Shown here: piece by piece, positions 21,187 through 32,137 of the stretch
How positions within the stretch are numbered: the stretch's first letter is position 1
Layout: each line of letters starts with the position of its first letter
The notes under the pieces: generated by a model
The model's input: the letters and a program-made list of their open reading frames with translations, nothing else
Told to the model about the DNA's origin: nothing
Databases searched by the model: none
Translations under genes and position numbers: made by a program
Assembly: GCA_037355855.1 (NCBI GenBank)
Contig: CM074763.1
Location: forward strand, 2,418,001 to 2,482,000
Length of the DNA stretch: 64,000 nt
Direction of reading: 5' to 3'
Source of the DNA: Pseudo-nitzschia pungens
Taxonomy: Eukaryota > Bacillariophyta > Bacillariophyceae > Bacillariales > Bacillariaceae

Positions 21187-23013
21187 TCAGTTCAATTTCG
21201 GTTTTTTGCTCACGGACTCATTCTCAGTCGTTTCATCCAAGCTACACAACAACCCACAATACATTTGTATGTGACGGTTCTCTAGCGACCGTTTTGCCAA
21301 CGTCAAAAAGAACTCCTCGGAGGCAAAGTCGATTGCCGATGGGTTTTGATTCAGTGCAGTGACAACAATATCGAAGTCTCCCTTCAATTTATCGGATGCA
21401 AATTCCAATGCTTTTCCAGCCCGCGTCACAGCGGCCTTCACAATCGCTTTGTCGTCTTTTAACTCACCCGAAGTGGAGTACAGCAAATATCCACAGTGAT
21501 TTATGGCAGCAAGAATGATGTCTTTGTCGTTTTTCATTTCTTTGGTAGCCCATCCAAGGGCAAACATGTTTTGTTTCTTGGCGGCTAGTACAACCTCTTT
21601 GTCGCTCCAAAACTTTTTGGAAGCATATTGGAGTGCGAGGCCTCCTTTCACCACAGATCGGACGAAGTTTCTATCGGCACGCAATCTCTTGGAAGCCCAC
21701 TCCATTGACATCCAATTCTTCTTGACTGCAGCCCTGACAATCTTTACTTGGTGTTTTCTATTCTGTCCCTGCTTCTCATCATGTCCCATATCTTTTGATA
21801 CTGGGTCTTCTCCCACTATCTTCCTTCTCACTTCACTTTTTCTTAAGTCCCTTTTTTGTGGGACTTGTTTTGTCTCTTCCCCTGCTTGATGTTCAAGGTT
21901 TCTTTGAAAAATCTCTCGTTCTACCACTTGGGGTCCTGACTCTCTGATGGAGGCAATGTTAAGGTCTGGTTACAGACTGAGTAATTTAGTTCCACCTCTG
22001 GTGTTTAAAGTTACTTAAATACGCATGTTATTATTATTATTGTCGTTACAAAACTTATTTGAAACAAACTGCAGTGTGCCCCCATTGATTTGAATAGCAG
22101 CTTCTACAAATGGGCCTGCAATCTCCTCAAGCCCCATTCTATTGCCTTCCAATTCTCTGTTATTCCTGCCATTACAATCTTTTTGTCATCACAGAGACAG
22201 TTGGGATATATATTGAAGTGAGATGCCTGCCACTTTGACTGTGGGAATTGCAAAATTTCTGTCGTCCATCTGTCATTCAACAGTGGTTGGGAAACCCACT
22301 CAATTGCATACTAGTCTTGTTTCATCGCAGCGATGGCAATCTCCTTATCCTCTTTCAGTCCCTCTGAAGCACATTCCAGTGCGCAGCCATATTGATTGAC
22401 GGCTATCTTAACAATGTCATCTTCCTCGTTCTTTAATGTATCGGATGCCCATTGCAATACAGATCCGCTCTGTTGAGATGGTTGAAATAATGGATTAACA
22501 GAAGTGTTTACTTTATTGGATTCTATTTCCTACAAAATATGAGCCAGGTATTCTCCTCCAATAATCCCAACTGAACAGTTGCAAATCACTTCTCAACCTC
22601 TACCTGTTGTGCTGTTTCACTAGTAATATTCTGGATTTACCTTTCCTTCGGTTCTCTTTCAATAATCCACAGATTCTGGATTGTCAGCTTCAACTTCAGA
22701 ACTCTCTTCTTTTACTATTCTTCCTGGATCTTTGTGGTCTCTTGATTCAATCAGAACACTTCCATCCATCCTTACTGTTTCTTTTGTTCTTCTTACCGTA
22801 CTACTTTTCAGAATTCTCCTCGTGAATTCTTCTTTGTTTATTCACGAACTGTGTCTCGTTCATTTTCTCCGTCTGTCCATTTACCGTCATACGATTAATC
22901 TGACCGAACACGCTCTGCAACACCGCTGCTCGTACTCGTACAACTTCTCTGCCGTTCCTCATTTCGTCCGATGCAAATTCTAATGCCTCGCCATTTTCTT
23001 TGACCGCCACCAT
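21187..23013 (-). pseudogene. DUF4116-repeat gene, broken by stops, frame changes and a SINE-like insertion
   Basis: DUF4116 repeats (pattern D..IV..A....G.AL.YAS..L..D) run along the minus strand. The first is at 23013 (VKENGEALEFASDEMRNGRE). More lie at about 22480-22320 (LQWASDTLKNEEDDIVKIAV, LECASEGLKEDKEIAI) and about 22310-22100 (YAIEWVSQPLLNDRW, DDKKIVMAGITENWKAIEW). The remaining repeats are intact from about 21770 to 21187 (EWASKRLRADRNFV, QYASKKFWSDKEVV, ALGWATKEMKNDKDI, LEFASDKLKGDFDI). A TAG stop and a frame change occur near 22110, and the SINE-like copy at 21917-22041 sits between two repeats. The ATG at 21927 lies inside that insertion and is not an original start. DUF4116 repeats have no assigned function and are abundant in some protists. 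Confidence 0.75.
21917..22041 (+). mobile_element. SINE-like element, copy 2 (shorter, diverged)
   Basis: It shares with 33140-33264, in order: cgttctac.acttgggg, gtctggttacagactgagta (a small hairpin), a ccacc...ggtg hairpin, tacttaaata, and a ttattattattat tail. It has only one of the two 5' head monomers seen in the other copy, and I see no target duplication. It interrupts the DUF4116 coding region. Confidence 0.7.
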
Positions 23014-23015
23014 CG

Positions 23016-23372
23016 AGTCATTCCCGAAATAGGATTACTTATTTTTTTTCAAGTAGACATAAACATGAAACTTTGTATTTCGGGAACACATAAAAGGGTC
23101 ATTTAAGTAACTGGTTACTTAAATGACTACAGTGAGGGGGGTCTCACTGTAGCGACATAAAAAATAAGTAAGGAATTCTTGACTAAACGAAAACGAATCC
23201 CACTCATTGGAACTATACTGAGAGTTTTTGTTTTCATTCAACGGGATTCCAAATTCTGATAAAGGCCTCGACCGTTAAAAAATTATAAGAATTTTCCGTT
23301 ATTGCGCGCCATAAATAAGTAACTCTGGGGTTACATAAACGATATATGTAACTTCTATTTCGGGAATGACTC
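23016..23372. mobile_element. MITE-like element, family II, 357 bp
   Basis: The ends are perfect 17-bp inverted repeats (GAGTCATTCCCGAAATA). The centre holds a hairpin (ctacagtgag ... ctcactgtag) followed by cgacataaa. The same plan recurs at 63255-63646 and 63805 onward. It has no coding capacity, and it begins three bases from the first ATG of the DUF4116 relic. Confidence 0.75.
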
Positions 23373-23533
23373 ATTACGGTACGACAGTCTTTGCGTCCTT
23401 GGAAGTAAGGTTTTTTACTATGCCATGATCTGCTCTACCTGCCTCTTGTGCGCTTCAGGGACTTCCTGTTTTTATGTAAAAAAACCTAAGCCTTGCGTCA
23501 ACGGAGATATGTTTTCGGGTACAGCTAAACCTT

Positions 23534-23627
23534 ACTACGGAATTCCTATCAGCTGTCCCCCGGCTTCCGTAGAAATGAGTAGTTGGGGATGTAGAACCGG
23601 GGGACAGCTGATAGGAATTACTGTAGT
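23534..23627. mobile_element. MITE-like foldback element, family I, about 94 bp
   Basis: The arms start actacggaattcctatcagc and continue tgtcccccgg, and are almost perfectly inverted on the other side. The loop contains ttccgtagaaatgagtagtt. The copy at 52128-52228 is the same sequence in the opposite orientation. Confidence 0.8.
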
Positions 23628-23974
23628 AGTTTTGTAGTAAGGTTATCACTCAATCTGGCACAATAATAAATACCGGTACAGTAACCTTTTAACGAGTAAC
23701 CTTACCGTTCACTTCTCATTTGTTGTTACGAGTCGTCGTCTAACTCTCTCATAATAATCCTTAAGAGTAAGATCTTACTGTATCTTCAATTTTGAGTTTG
23801 ATCTTCACCAATACGGTACCTGTCCCAACATTGACATCAGCGACCTAACCGTAAATAGCTCCACAACTACTGCGAGCAGTTTTATCCGATTACGTTTTTT
23901 GTGAAAAACACATTGCGCGTTTCAGAGCGAGAAAAAATTGTACAACAGAAACAAGCTCCCCGAACAGAACGGTC
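23628..23974. other. Short gene-free stretch
   Basis: No coding region seen; TACCGGTA-type motifs are present near 23670-23710. Confidence 0.4.
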
Positions 23975-25127
23975 ATGGGAGGTGCTCCAAGATGGATGCT
24001 GATTCCATGGTGTGTTCCGATTGCACTGAACACTCTGGTGGCCATCGCAGGGTTGATCTTTGTTAACTCTTTTCGAAACAAGCCAATCGTTGCGATGGGC
24101 CAACCTCCAATGTTATCGATCCTGTGTTTGGGAACATTATTGTACACAGTGGGAGATGTGCTTTTACATGTCAACAGTATTCGCAACTGGACTTACAAGT
24201 CAAGCATTGGACCGATTGTGTTCTTATTGCAGCTGGTTATCTTTCATGGGGGATGTAACGGATCTTGACGATTCTACTCTGTAAACTGTATCGAACGCAC
24301 AAAGTGGTTCAATTCCGTCGAGGCCAAACAGTTCTTGCGCGACACGTCTTCGGACCGTTCGTTTTGAGCATATTACTGTCGGTTGGAGTCATGACTGCAT
24401 CAGAAATTATCAATCCTGCGAAACACTATACACTTCAGTATGGCGATGACCCTGAGGAAAAGTTTGCGTATTGTTGGAACTGTTGGCCGGGCCCTTCCAG
24501 TTTGTTGTATTTATATTTGATCAGGTGTTTTGTCCTTTGGCTGCTTCTAATTGGGATTCTTGCATTTGCATGGAAACTTCGAAAAGTTGACGAGGACATT
24601 GGTGATGCACGATGAATTACACGGTGGGCTATCTTTAATATAATCAACAAGGCCATCCTCTTCATTTTGGATGGCTTGTTTTGTCACAGGTTTGAAGATC
24701 TTGATGCAATGCAAAAGTATGTCGGCTCTTTGTTTGCTTGGAGGATCCATCAGGTTTTCTACATAGTTTGAACTGTTGGATTTCTGATTTTCCCACGAAT
24801 GTATTACGTGTACTACGAAAAAGTCCATGGGAACCTGCCAGAACACGTGCAACTGTATGGCACAGGTCGCGTAATTGTAAGTCTGCCTACCCGGACTACA
24901 CGTCCCACCAAAGCCCAAGAGGAGTCAAATTGACGTCAGGAGCACACATTCGAACGATGTCATCGAAACAATTGAAGCAATCTGATCCCATCATGTGCCT
25001 CCTGGTGATGCCAACGATGTCGTACGCCTTGTGGAAGCTTGGAAGAGAAGAGGGAGACGTGAGCGAATCGATCACAAAGATTGATCGCGCAATACAGGGA
25101 AGTGGAGCATATAGTGATGTTGCCTAG
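23975..25127 (+). pseudogene. Relic of a class C (GABA-B/glutamate-type) GPCR transmembrane domain
   Basis: The first frame encodes two helices separated by a class C-like first loop: SFRNKPIVAMGQPPMLSILC. A one-base change near 24250 leads to LTILLCKLYRTHKVVQFRRG, resembling the conserved TM3 end of class C receptors. Further helices follow (FGPFVLSILLSVGVMTASEI, LYLYLIRCFVLWLLLIGILA). The same frame then runs through TGA stops at 24613 and about 24769 while still reading protein-like (TRWAIFNIINKAILFIL, GFLIFPRMYYVYYEKVHG), the latter like the TM7 region. The end shifts frame again to a tail ending at 25127. Two stops and two frame changes make a pseudogene the best call. No ligand-binding domain is present upstream. 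Confidence 0.7.
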
Positions 25128-27170
25128 ATTGGTTTACGACTACTATTTCATGGCATAATCACTTAGTTTGCCATGGTTCTTTCTGGAAGTACATAGTACC
25201 TTCTAGAACCAGGCTGCGGACAAAGATGAGATTGACCTCTTCGCTCCTGGGGCATAAAACACGGACGGAATTCTTGCATGAGAACGACCAAGCAGCAAAC
25301 CATGATGATTTTGATAGCGTAACAATGGTTCAAAATCATTTCGATGCTTGCTCCTCCATGAATGGCACTATTGGACCACACAAGCAACGAACACCAAATT
25401 ATTCTAGAATTCGTGCTCGCGTATAAAGCATTGGGATTTTTTCGGGGATACGAAGATGATACCAATGAACCTTCCGGTCGAACTTTGCCGGTTCCTCGGA
25501 AGGACAAAGAATCGATGCCTGCAAGCGCAACGGATGCTTTGCACCCGAAAGACACGCAATTGTAAAATAATATGAAATGTCCCTTTCCGTGACCCGATGA
25601 GAAAAACATGTAGCCAAACACCTCATGAATCAATGAAAAGTGAAGTGTTCTAGCCAATCTCCACAAGACGCCAACCTGGTTTGAGAATGATCAGCAACGC
25701 TAGCAACTCAATAAATGGGTGGAACCGTCGATGACGATCAATGGCAAATATTTGCATGCAGTCAGTCGGCCATCCACAACACTATCAAGGGTGGAGGCGC
25801 CGCTCGATCCATGTCATACAGAAGGACCAGCCAAGGAAAGCGCCAAACAATCTTACTCCATAATGTACCTGCTGCAATACGACATGGACTAGAATCAACC
25901 ACACCCAATAGTTACTGACGTTAGCAGTACTGTATGGTAGGTTTTATTTTTCTTGCTTGGCAATTTTTTTGACGGGTGTCTTCTCCTCGCAGAGGGCGCC
26001 AGGGACACAGGATTGAGGCGGATCATTCTTCTTCAGAGAGGGACCGTGGGTATGAATACTGCAACACCCACAGCCATTAGAAATCCAGGAGCAGATGGGA
26101 CTTCGGGAGCTTGAGATGCGAACAAAGACAATGAAGACAGGAATAGCAGTTCCCAGTTACGACTTATACCGTACCGATACCAGGTAGCATTGCCAAGAGT
26201 TCTCTGAATTGACGGAAGAGATACGTTTTCTGTTTAAATTTTGAAGTAATTACGTAATTACCGTAACCTTAGTTACTAGTTTCGAGCAGGGGTGGTTTCG
26301 AGTACAGGTGCGCTTCTTAAAAAAAAGAGTACCTATTACGGTTCGAATTTCACAGAACCGGTAAGAGTTACTACTAACGGTAACCTTACCTTAATCCTTA
26401 CTCGTAAGGTTACCGGTGCATCGTAATTTTACGATCAAAATCCTTTCAAAAACAGAAACCATCACGAACACAATTATGACCAATGATGCAACTTCATGGA
26501 TCGGCAGGCGTTTCGAAGTTGACATCCTTAGACAGATTTTTTATTATTATGTTGTTGGTGGTACACGAACAATACTTCTACTAAAAAATATTGTTCTTTG
26601 ACACCTGCCTGAGCAGAAAAAAAATATCCAATGAAAAGCAACCTTGTCGTTGGTAGGTCAGGACAACTGCCAGAACAGAAAAAGTATCCAATGAAAAGCA
26701 GTGTTATTGTTGGTAAAGGCCTCCCTCCGATGCCACATGGCTTCATTTTGTGTCACCCAAAGTTCGTTTCTGGAAGGAAAAAGAAGTACGGGTATGGATG
26801 TTTTGATATTGCCGTTGGTTTCTGTTACCAAACTGGTACACAGAAGCAAACAGAATCTTTGCAAACAAAGCAGACATTTTTAAAAGTTGATGTTCGTTAC
26901 CGTACGGTAGTGCAACCAGAGTGCAACAGCGATCAAAAAGAAGTAATAACTTCACCGCTGTATCGTAAGATGTGCTGATAGTATTGCGAGTTGCAATCTC
27001 AGAGTCACAAACCAATAACAATAACAATAACAACTGCCAGGATTGATCGAGAGCTTTACTAGACGATACGGAACAATACGCGATTCAGCATTATCAAAGG
27101 ATACAAGAGACGTTCCTTGTACTCGGACTATCAAAAGCATTGCGATTGATTCATTCAAACAGCACCTACT
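25128..27170. other. Gene-free stretch with a local duplication
   Basis: Short open frames on both strands at 25160-25920 have no recognised domain. TAC/GTA motifs are dense at 26160-26420. A tandem duplication lies at 26599-26720. Confidence 0.45.
26599..26720. repeat. Two-copy tandem duplication, about 62 bp
   Basis: Both halves share the order gaca-cctgcc-cagaaaaa, tatccaatgaaaagca and gttggta. They differ at several positions. Confidence 0.6.
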
Positions 27171-28142
27171 ATGTTGCGTGTACTACAGAAACGAAGAAAG
27201 CAAATATCTATTTTACTGTTGACCCTAGTGACGACTACGACTACTATCTCAACAGCAAATGCATTGGTGCTGCCGAACACCGCAATCCGTCCCATTCCTT
27301 GGCAATCCAACTGGGTCTCAACGCGAAGGAATCGCAGTCCTCAATGTGCTCGCAGCAGCAAACTCGGCATGGACGCCGGAACCAACTCAGGATGCAACAA
27401 CAACCTTGGGAGCAGCAACGACAATGGAGATCGCCCACAGCAACGAAAGCGCAGGTGGACTCGTTTCGTCGGAAGAGGACCACTGCGACGATCCTCTCTG
27501 AAATCCGCCTTGGACGGTCTATTCCTATACGACGACATCGACGGAGTCGGTTCCCGATCCATGCCTTTCCCAAAAATTAGGCAACAGCAAAGACGACGAC
27601 GACGATTGCCATTGTCGTTGTTCCATAGACCCCGCATCGCTTCCAAAAGTAGAGGGTACCGAGCAAGATTCAGAAGCAATAGGTGCAGCAAGATTCGAAA
27701 ACACTTTGGTCCTGCCCTCGTGACGATCGCATTGTCCATCATGGTGAGCGTTGGAATATTTGTGGCCTCCGGAAGTGTCAACGCTAGCAGCAGGACATAT
27801 CGGCTATTGGGAACTCTAGCCCACGGATCCGCCTTGGCGCTCTACGGATGGGTGTGGTACCAGGTCCTCTTGGGGTCGTCAACTTCGTCACCGTCGCAAC
27901 CATGGCTGTCCGGGGACGAAGCGAGCACCACCGAGAACACAACAACAGCAACGGCAGATCCGAATACGATGGGATCGCGACAACGCAGCACAGCAGAAAC
28001 AGCGTCGGAGACCATCCACAACAACTACGCAGAAAGAATCCTAATCGACGACGACGACGACGACGACGATCGAGAAATCAGATCTGCGTTTTTTCCACCA
28101 CCCATAGAAACCAGTGGTCGTTCGGAAATGATGTCATTCTAG
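27171..28142 (+). CDS. Signal-peptide protein with two C-terminal-half membrane segments, unknown
   Basis: The protein has 323 residues and starts with a strong signal peptide (MLRVLQKRRKQISILLLTLV, ending STANA|LVLP). A long Arg/Ser/Asn-rich region follows (about 35-175). Two hydrophobic helices then appear: PALVTIALSIMVSVGIFVAS at about 180-200 and LGTLAHGSALALYGWVWYQV at about 212-232. The tail is Thr/Ser-rich with an Asp run (DDDDDDDD) near residue 300. The Leu at the cleavage site could still allow plastid entry, but this is uncertain. No family recognised. The Arg-rich region may include unspliced or low-complexity sequence. Confidence 0.6.
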   Translation: MLRVLQKRRKQISILLLTLVTTTTTISTANALVLPNTAIRPIPWQSNWVSTRRNRSPQCARSSKLGMDAGTNSGCNNNLGSSNDNGDRPQQRKRRWTRFVGRGPLRRSSLKSALDGLFLYDDIDGVGSRSMPFPKIRQQQRRRRRLPLSLFHRPRIASKSRGYRARFRSNRCSKIRKHFGPALVTIALSIMVSVGIFVASGSVNASSRTYRLLGTLAHGSALALYGWVWYQVLLGSSTSSPSQPWLSGDEASTTENTTTATADPNTMGSRQRSTAETASETIHNNYAERILIDDDDDDDDREIRSAFFPPPIETSGRSEMMSF

Positions 28143-29795
28143 GAACCAACCAACATTTACCATGTTTTCAAGGATTGTCGACAATGGCAACAAATTCAGC
28201 AGCATTCAATACATTGTCTTTCATGAAAACGCAGAACGCAATAGACTGTACATGATTAGAAATAATATACATATGAAAACCTCAAGTATTCACGTATCCA
28301 TAAAGATGTCACCATCACTTACGACAGAACTAGAACCATCCCTGTGATACGTGCCTCCCCCTGCTTTATGTCTGTTCTACAGAGTGTTTTGTCAGGCGTG
28401 GGACCCCGGTTCATTGGTGGTGAACGTGCCCCATCGTTCTGGACATTTCATTTTTTTCTTGTGCCGTATGATTTAAGTATCTCGTGCCGTACGATATGAT
28501 TATTTCCAATCGAACAAGCCGAAGCTGCCTTCTCCCTAATGCCGGCTGGTTTGTTCCCAACGGCGTCCTTTCATTTTCTAAATTCCGTCAAAATGCTATA
28601 TTCTGCGAAAAAGGCTTCGTGTGGAAGTCTTATCCGCGTCCATTGATCGGAAGAGCACAGAAGATTCTGGTTCAGTTCGGTAAGGTATCGTTTTCTATTC
28701 CCTGGCATTTATTACTCCGAAGTATTTTTTGGATGATGGGGAAAATCATCCTGTGTTACGTGTAATACGGTAGGCTTACATACATAATACTTCGTATTCA
28801 ATATCGTGAATTTCTTCTCGTTCACGTTCATAGCTAATCTTACCGCAACTTACCCGTACTGCTCGATCAGTCAATTCCATAATCAAAATCCCTAGCGGAG
28901 AAAAGCTTCGTTTACAGGTAATAAATTGTATTCTTTCTTCCCAACGTTTGTCTGAAATAATTCAATAGTCGCCGTTATGTTTTTGGTTCGTGAATCGTCT
29001 TTTTACGCTATAATGCATCGCTATACCACCGAGTGATGGCTAAGTAAACTATCATGCTATTATTTCATATTTGTTTCCAACTTAAATAATCAAAAATTTT
29101 ATTACTCATGGAAGCCATTATATCATTTCGTTTGTCAAGCTATTGAAATTCAAACAAGAGAATAAAAAAAATTGAGTGAGGCGGATGAAATTATGATCGC
29201 CCTTCCCGTCTTCTTATGCAAGTCAACACCTATAGTAGGTATGTTCGCTTAGTAGTAAAGGGGAATTTCGGGACTTTCAATTGCATAGCCTGTCATTTTC
29301 TTCAATGTCAATTCAGAGAACCAGGGCTCGAAACCATAAATCTTTCACCACGCATACCCTCCTAACGTGACGGTGAATCGTGACACTTATGAGCGAAGTC
29401 ACGACTGTTCTAAAGAACATATAAGAACTAGTAGTCGATGAGTGTGAAGTTACACTCATCATACTTTAAGAATAGTTTCCAGAAACAAACATTTATGACA
29501 AGACGCTAATCCCGTTTTCGGTTCAACTTTTTCGGAGGTTTTATCATCGTTGATAGCGGTAGAACCTCATTGTAGAGATGCAGAATTACACAGTGTTCTA
29601 CCGGTAACTTACTTACGCGAATAGCGAGAAGAAAACGTCTCATCCCTTGCGAAAATAAATTCAAATTACTCCACTGGACTTCAACGGCGCTGTTCGCACT
29701 TCGCTTCGTCTTGAACGAATACTAAAACACAACTCCGCGTGACTATTGTGTCATAATTGTAGGACTGGTTGACCTGCCGTTGACGACAAAAGTGC
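28143..29795. other. Gene-free AT-rich spacer
   Basis: I found no coding region. The stretch holds only short open frames and a few TACGG/CCGTA motifs. Confidence 0.5.
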
Positions 29796-30650
29796 TTGAC
29801 ACACATTGCTGTTACTTGTCACTTGATTAGGGATCCGACAATCTCCACACCAAAGGATCAGCCCACAAACTATCAAAAGATGACAATGCCACTATCCTCG
29901 CCTCCGGCGGTCTTGCCTACTACCACCAGTAGGAACAAGGATTCGGAACATAAGAAGAAATCAATCTTCCTATCGTTTGAGGAACGCGAGTGCAGTGTCT
30001 GCCATGGTGTTGTAGTTGGTGATGATGACTGTTGTAGCAACAGTAGTTTCGACACAAGGAGCATCACTACCCACTCCTGTGACACTATCCTTCTTCAACA
30101 GCAAGAAGACGAAGACGAGGATGATAAGATAGTGAGTAATATGAGTCAGGGTGGTCGGAGCATCCTTCGCAATCCGAGCTACACGAGCGCAGACAGTAGT
30201 ATTAAAACCATCACCAGCAAAGGATCCCAGCGCGTCTCCTTTGCGGAAAACATTGTGACCGTGCACAGTGTAGAAAATCTCAAGCTTTCGTTAACGAAAA
30301 AGGAACGAAAAAGAATCTGGGATACACCGCGGGACAACTTCTTTGATATAACCGATATTTTCTACGAGGACGATGAGGACTACGACGAATCTATGTCCAT
30401 GGAGTCACGACTGGGAGGTGTCTTTGGTGCCATTGGTAAGAGAAGTAAGAAAGGTCAGAAGAAGAAAGAACAGTCCCAAGAACGGAATAAACAGAAGCAA
30501 CAACAACAACACCAGCAGCAGCAGTCAACTTCGAAGAAATCGATGCTCAGATCTATTGCATCGCGCTTTTCCATTCGAAAGAAACGAAGGTTAACAAAGA
30601 TTGCCATGCTTGAGTCGACAGAAAACGCTCGTGGTTTTTCTGAAACGTAG
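29796..30650 (+). CDS. Unknown protein with a VSF...LT..E...W motif
   Basis: It has 284 residues from the first ATG; the ATGs at 29880 and 29886 are equally plausible starts. A segment near 145-190 reads RVSFAENIVTVHSVENLKLS followed by LTKKERKRIWDTPRD and an acidic stretch. I associate this order (basic residue, VSF, a hydrophobic V..V strand, then LT..E...W) with an unnamed family common in diatoms. The C-terminal part is basic and Gln-rich (QQQQHQQQQ). No signal peptide is seen. A protein with the same motif lies at 44829-45266. Function unknown. Confidence 0.7.
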   Translation: MTHIAVTCHLIRDPTISTPKDQPTNYQKMTMPLSSPPAVLPTTTSRNKDSEHKKKSIFLSFEERECSVCHGVVVGDDDCCSNSSFDTRSITTHSCDTILLQQQEDEDEDDKIVSNMSQGGRSILRNPSYTSADSSIKTITSKGSQRVSFAENIVTVHSVENLKLSLTKKERKRIWDTPRDNFFDITDIFYEDDEDYDESMSMESRLGGVFGAIGKRSKKGQKKKEQSQERNKQKQQQQHQQQQSTSKKSMLRSIASRFSIRKKRRLTKIAMLESTENARGFSET

Positions 30651-31075
30651 TTGTGAACTAATATAGTGCTTGATCAATTCCTTCCGAAATTGATTTTGGA
30701 AGTACGCAGTTTTTGAAACAGAAAGCAATATTCTAGAAGGTGCAAACAATAATACAACAAGTGATAGATAATATAATGCGATTAAACGTATAGTATGAAC
30801 AAAATAGAACGCATGAAACTTTGTGAAAAGGAAAACGTAACTAATTGTGCGGTTAGTGTTAGAACGTGTAATTGAAGTATTTTATATTCACAATATTAAT
30901 ATTAATATTAATAGTATTGTAGCATATGAATATATCGTGGTAAATGAACGCAAGGACTGCTATTCCCTGACATTCGACGCACAGTCTTCTCCTTTCTCGT
31001 GCGTCGATCAATGTGTTCGTATTATTAATGACAGCGTGTTCGTGAGTGCAACAGGTTGAAGTTTTCTAATTTTTC
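30651..31075. other. Convergent intergenic region
   Basis: The region is AT-rich with no gene; it holds the 3' ends of the two converging genes and an attaatatt repeat near 30893-30912. Confidence 0.5.
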
Positions 31076-32137
31076 TTATAGTGCATCCTTGCCCGTCATT
31101 GCCTTGGTCATTGTATCTACCAGAGTCAATGAAATCACCGTGTAGGGTGCGAGCTTGACAAAGGCCGGGAGGAATCCACTACTGAGTACCACCATGCCCT
31201 CGGAGGCGACGCTCTTTTGGAGACAGTCCAAGCTACCTCTGTAGAGTGGCTCCATTCCCGGTACGGTTGGCTGCGGCATGTTTTGCATTCGGGATTTCAC
31301 CACGTCAAACGGATTAGCACAAACGTTGGCGCAAAAGGAGCTTATGAGCGTCGAGCAAAATAAGAGGGGGATTCCATTTAGCCAATCGCCCTTGAAGTCC
31401 TCCTTCGTCTTCAACGCCTTGTCTTGTTGCTGCTCGAATGCACCCGTCGATTTCAAATAGCTCTTGGCCTGACTCGTCCCACCCATCAGGCAGGCGCTCA
31501 GCACGCATGCCCGGAAGACTGTCGGAGTTGCCCCTGTCCACCAAGCCCGGATGCCGCCTTCTTCCTTGGCGATACGACGGAGACAATCCATGACGCCTGT
31601 ATAGTTTCGTCGCTCTGCTTCGGGAAGTTTGCCATCGTTTGTTAACCGGACCAGGGCTAGTTCCGAAGGAGTTCCCACAAAGGAACCAATTCCACCTGAA
31701 ACTAGCCCCATGCCCAGTTTGACACCAAAGGGGACATTTTCGACTGTTCCACCATGCTGAGCTTTGGCTTTATCCAACAAGTAGGAATAGATTCCCATGC
31801 GACAGGATCCGTAGGTCCACTGCCGCAGGTAAGCAGCACCAATTCCGTTGTATAAGGATCCCTGATGGTAGGCCGTAAGCGTCGTTCGGAGGATCCCCTG
31901 CTCGCTTCCTCCTGTTGTTTGCAGACGGACTCGGATGACATCGAGGGGATGACAGACGGACGCAGCTCCCATGCCAGATATGGCTCCGAGAACCATACGG
32001 AGAGGGAGCGGAACCACGGATGTTTTGGAGGAAGGTGTAGCTTTGGACAACCATGACGACGACGAAGGAACACGTCTATCAGTCACACTGGACCCATCCA
32101 TGGTGACTGGAGTTGCTGGGGAGGAAATGGACGACAT
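31076..32137 (-). CDS. Mitochondrial carrier, 2-oxoglutarate/malate type (SLC25A11-like)
   Basis: The protein has 353 residues. All three mitochondrial-carrier signatures are present: PLDVIRVR (64-71), PSELALVR (157-164) and PFDVVKSR (276-283). The second repeat continues LTNDGKLPEAERRNYTGVMD, closely resembling the oxoglutarate carrier group, where a P.E.A..R...DG.LP...RR.Y pattern is typical. It would exchange dicarboxylates or oxoglutarate across the inner membrane, linking the TCA cycle with cytosolic metabolism. A 40-residue Ser/Thr-rich N-terminal extension precedes the first helix. No introns. The family is certain; the substrate is inferred from the signature. Confidence 0.9.
   Translation of the reverse strand: MSSISSPATPVTMDGSSVTDRRVPSSSSWLSKATPSSKTSVVPLPLRMVLGAISGMGAASVCHPLDVIRVRLQTTGGSEQGILRTTLTAYHQGSLYNGIGAAYLRQWTYGSCRMGIYSYLLDKAKAQHGGTVENVPFGVKLGMGLVSGGIGSFVGTPSELALVRLTNDGKLPEAERRNYTGVMDCLRRIAKEEGGIRAWWTGATPTVFRACVLSACLMGGTSQAKSYLKSTGAFEQQQDKALKTKEDFKGDWLNGIPLLFCSTLISSFCANVCANPFDVVKSRMQNMPQPTVPGMEPLYRGSLDCLQKSVASEGMVVLSSGFLPAFVKLAPYTVISLTLVDTMTKAMTGKDAL

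Noticed and set aside
24613..24772. In-frame TGA codons in the GPCR locus considered as recoding or selenocysteine
   Set aside because: The same locus also has frame changes, and no other cellular gene here reads through TGA; decay is simpler.
25163..25666. Minus-strand open frame of 167 codons
   Set aside because: No domain or start context, and plus-strand frames there look equally likely; nothing decisive.
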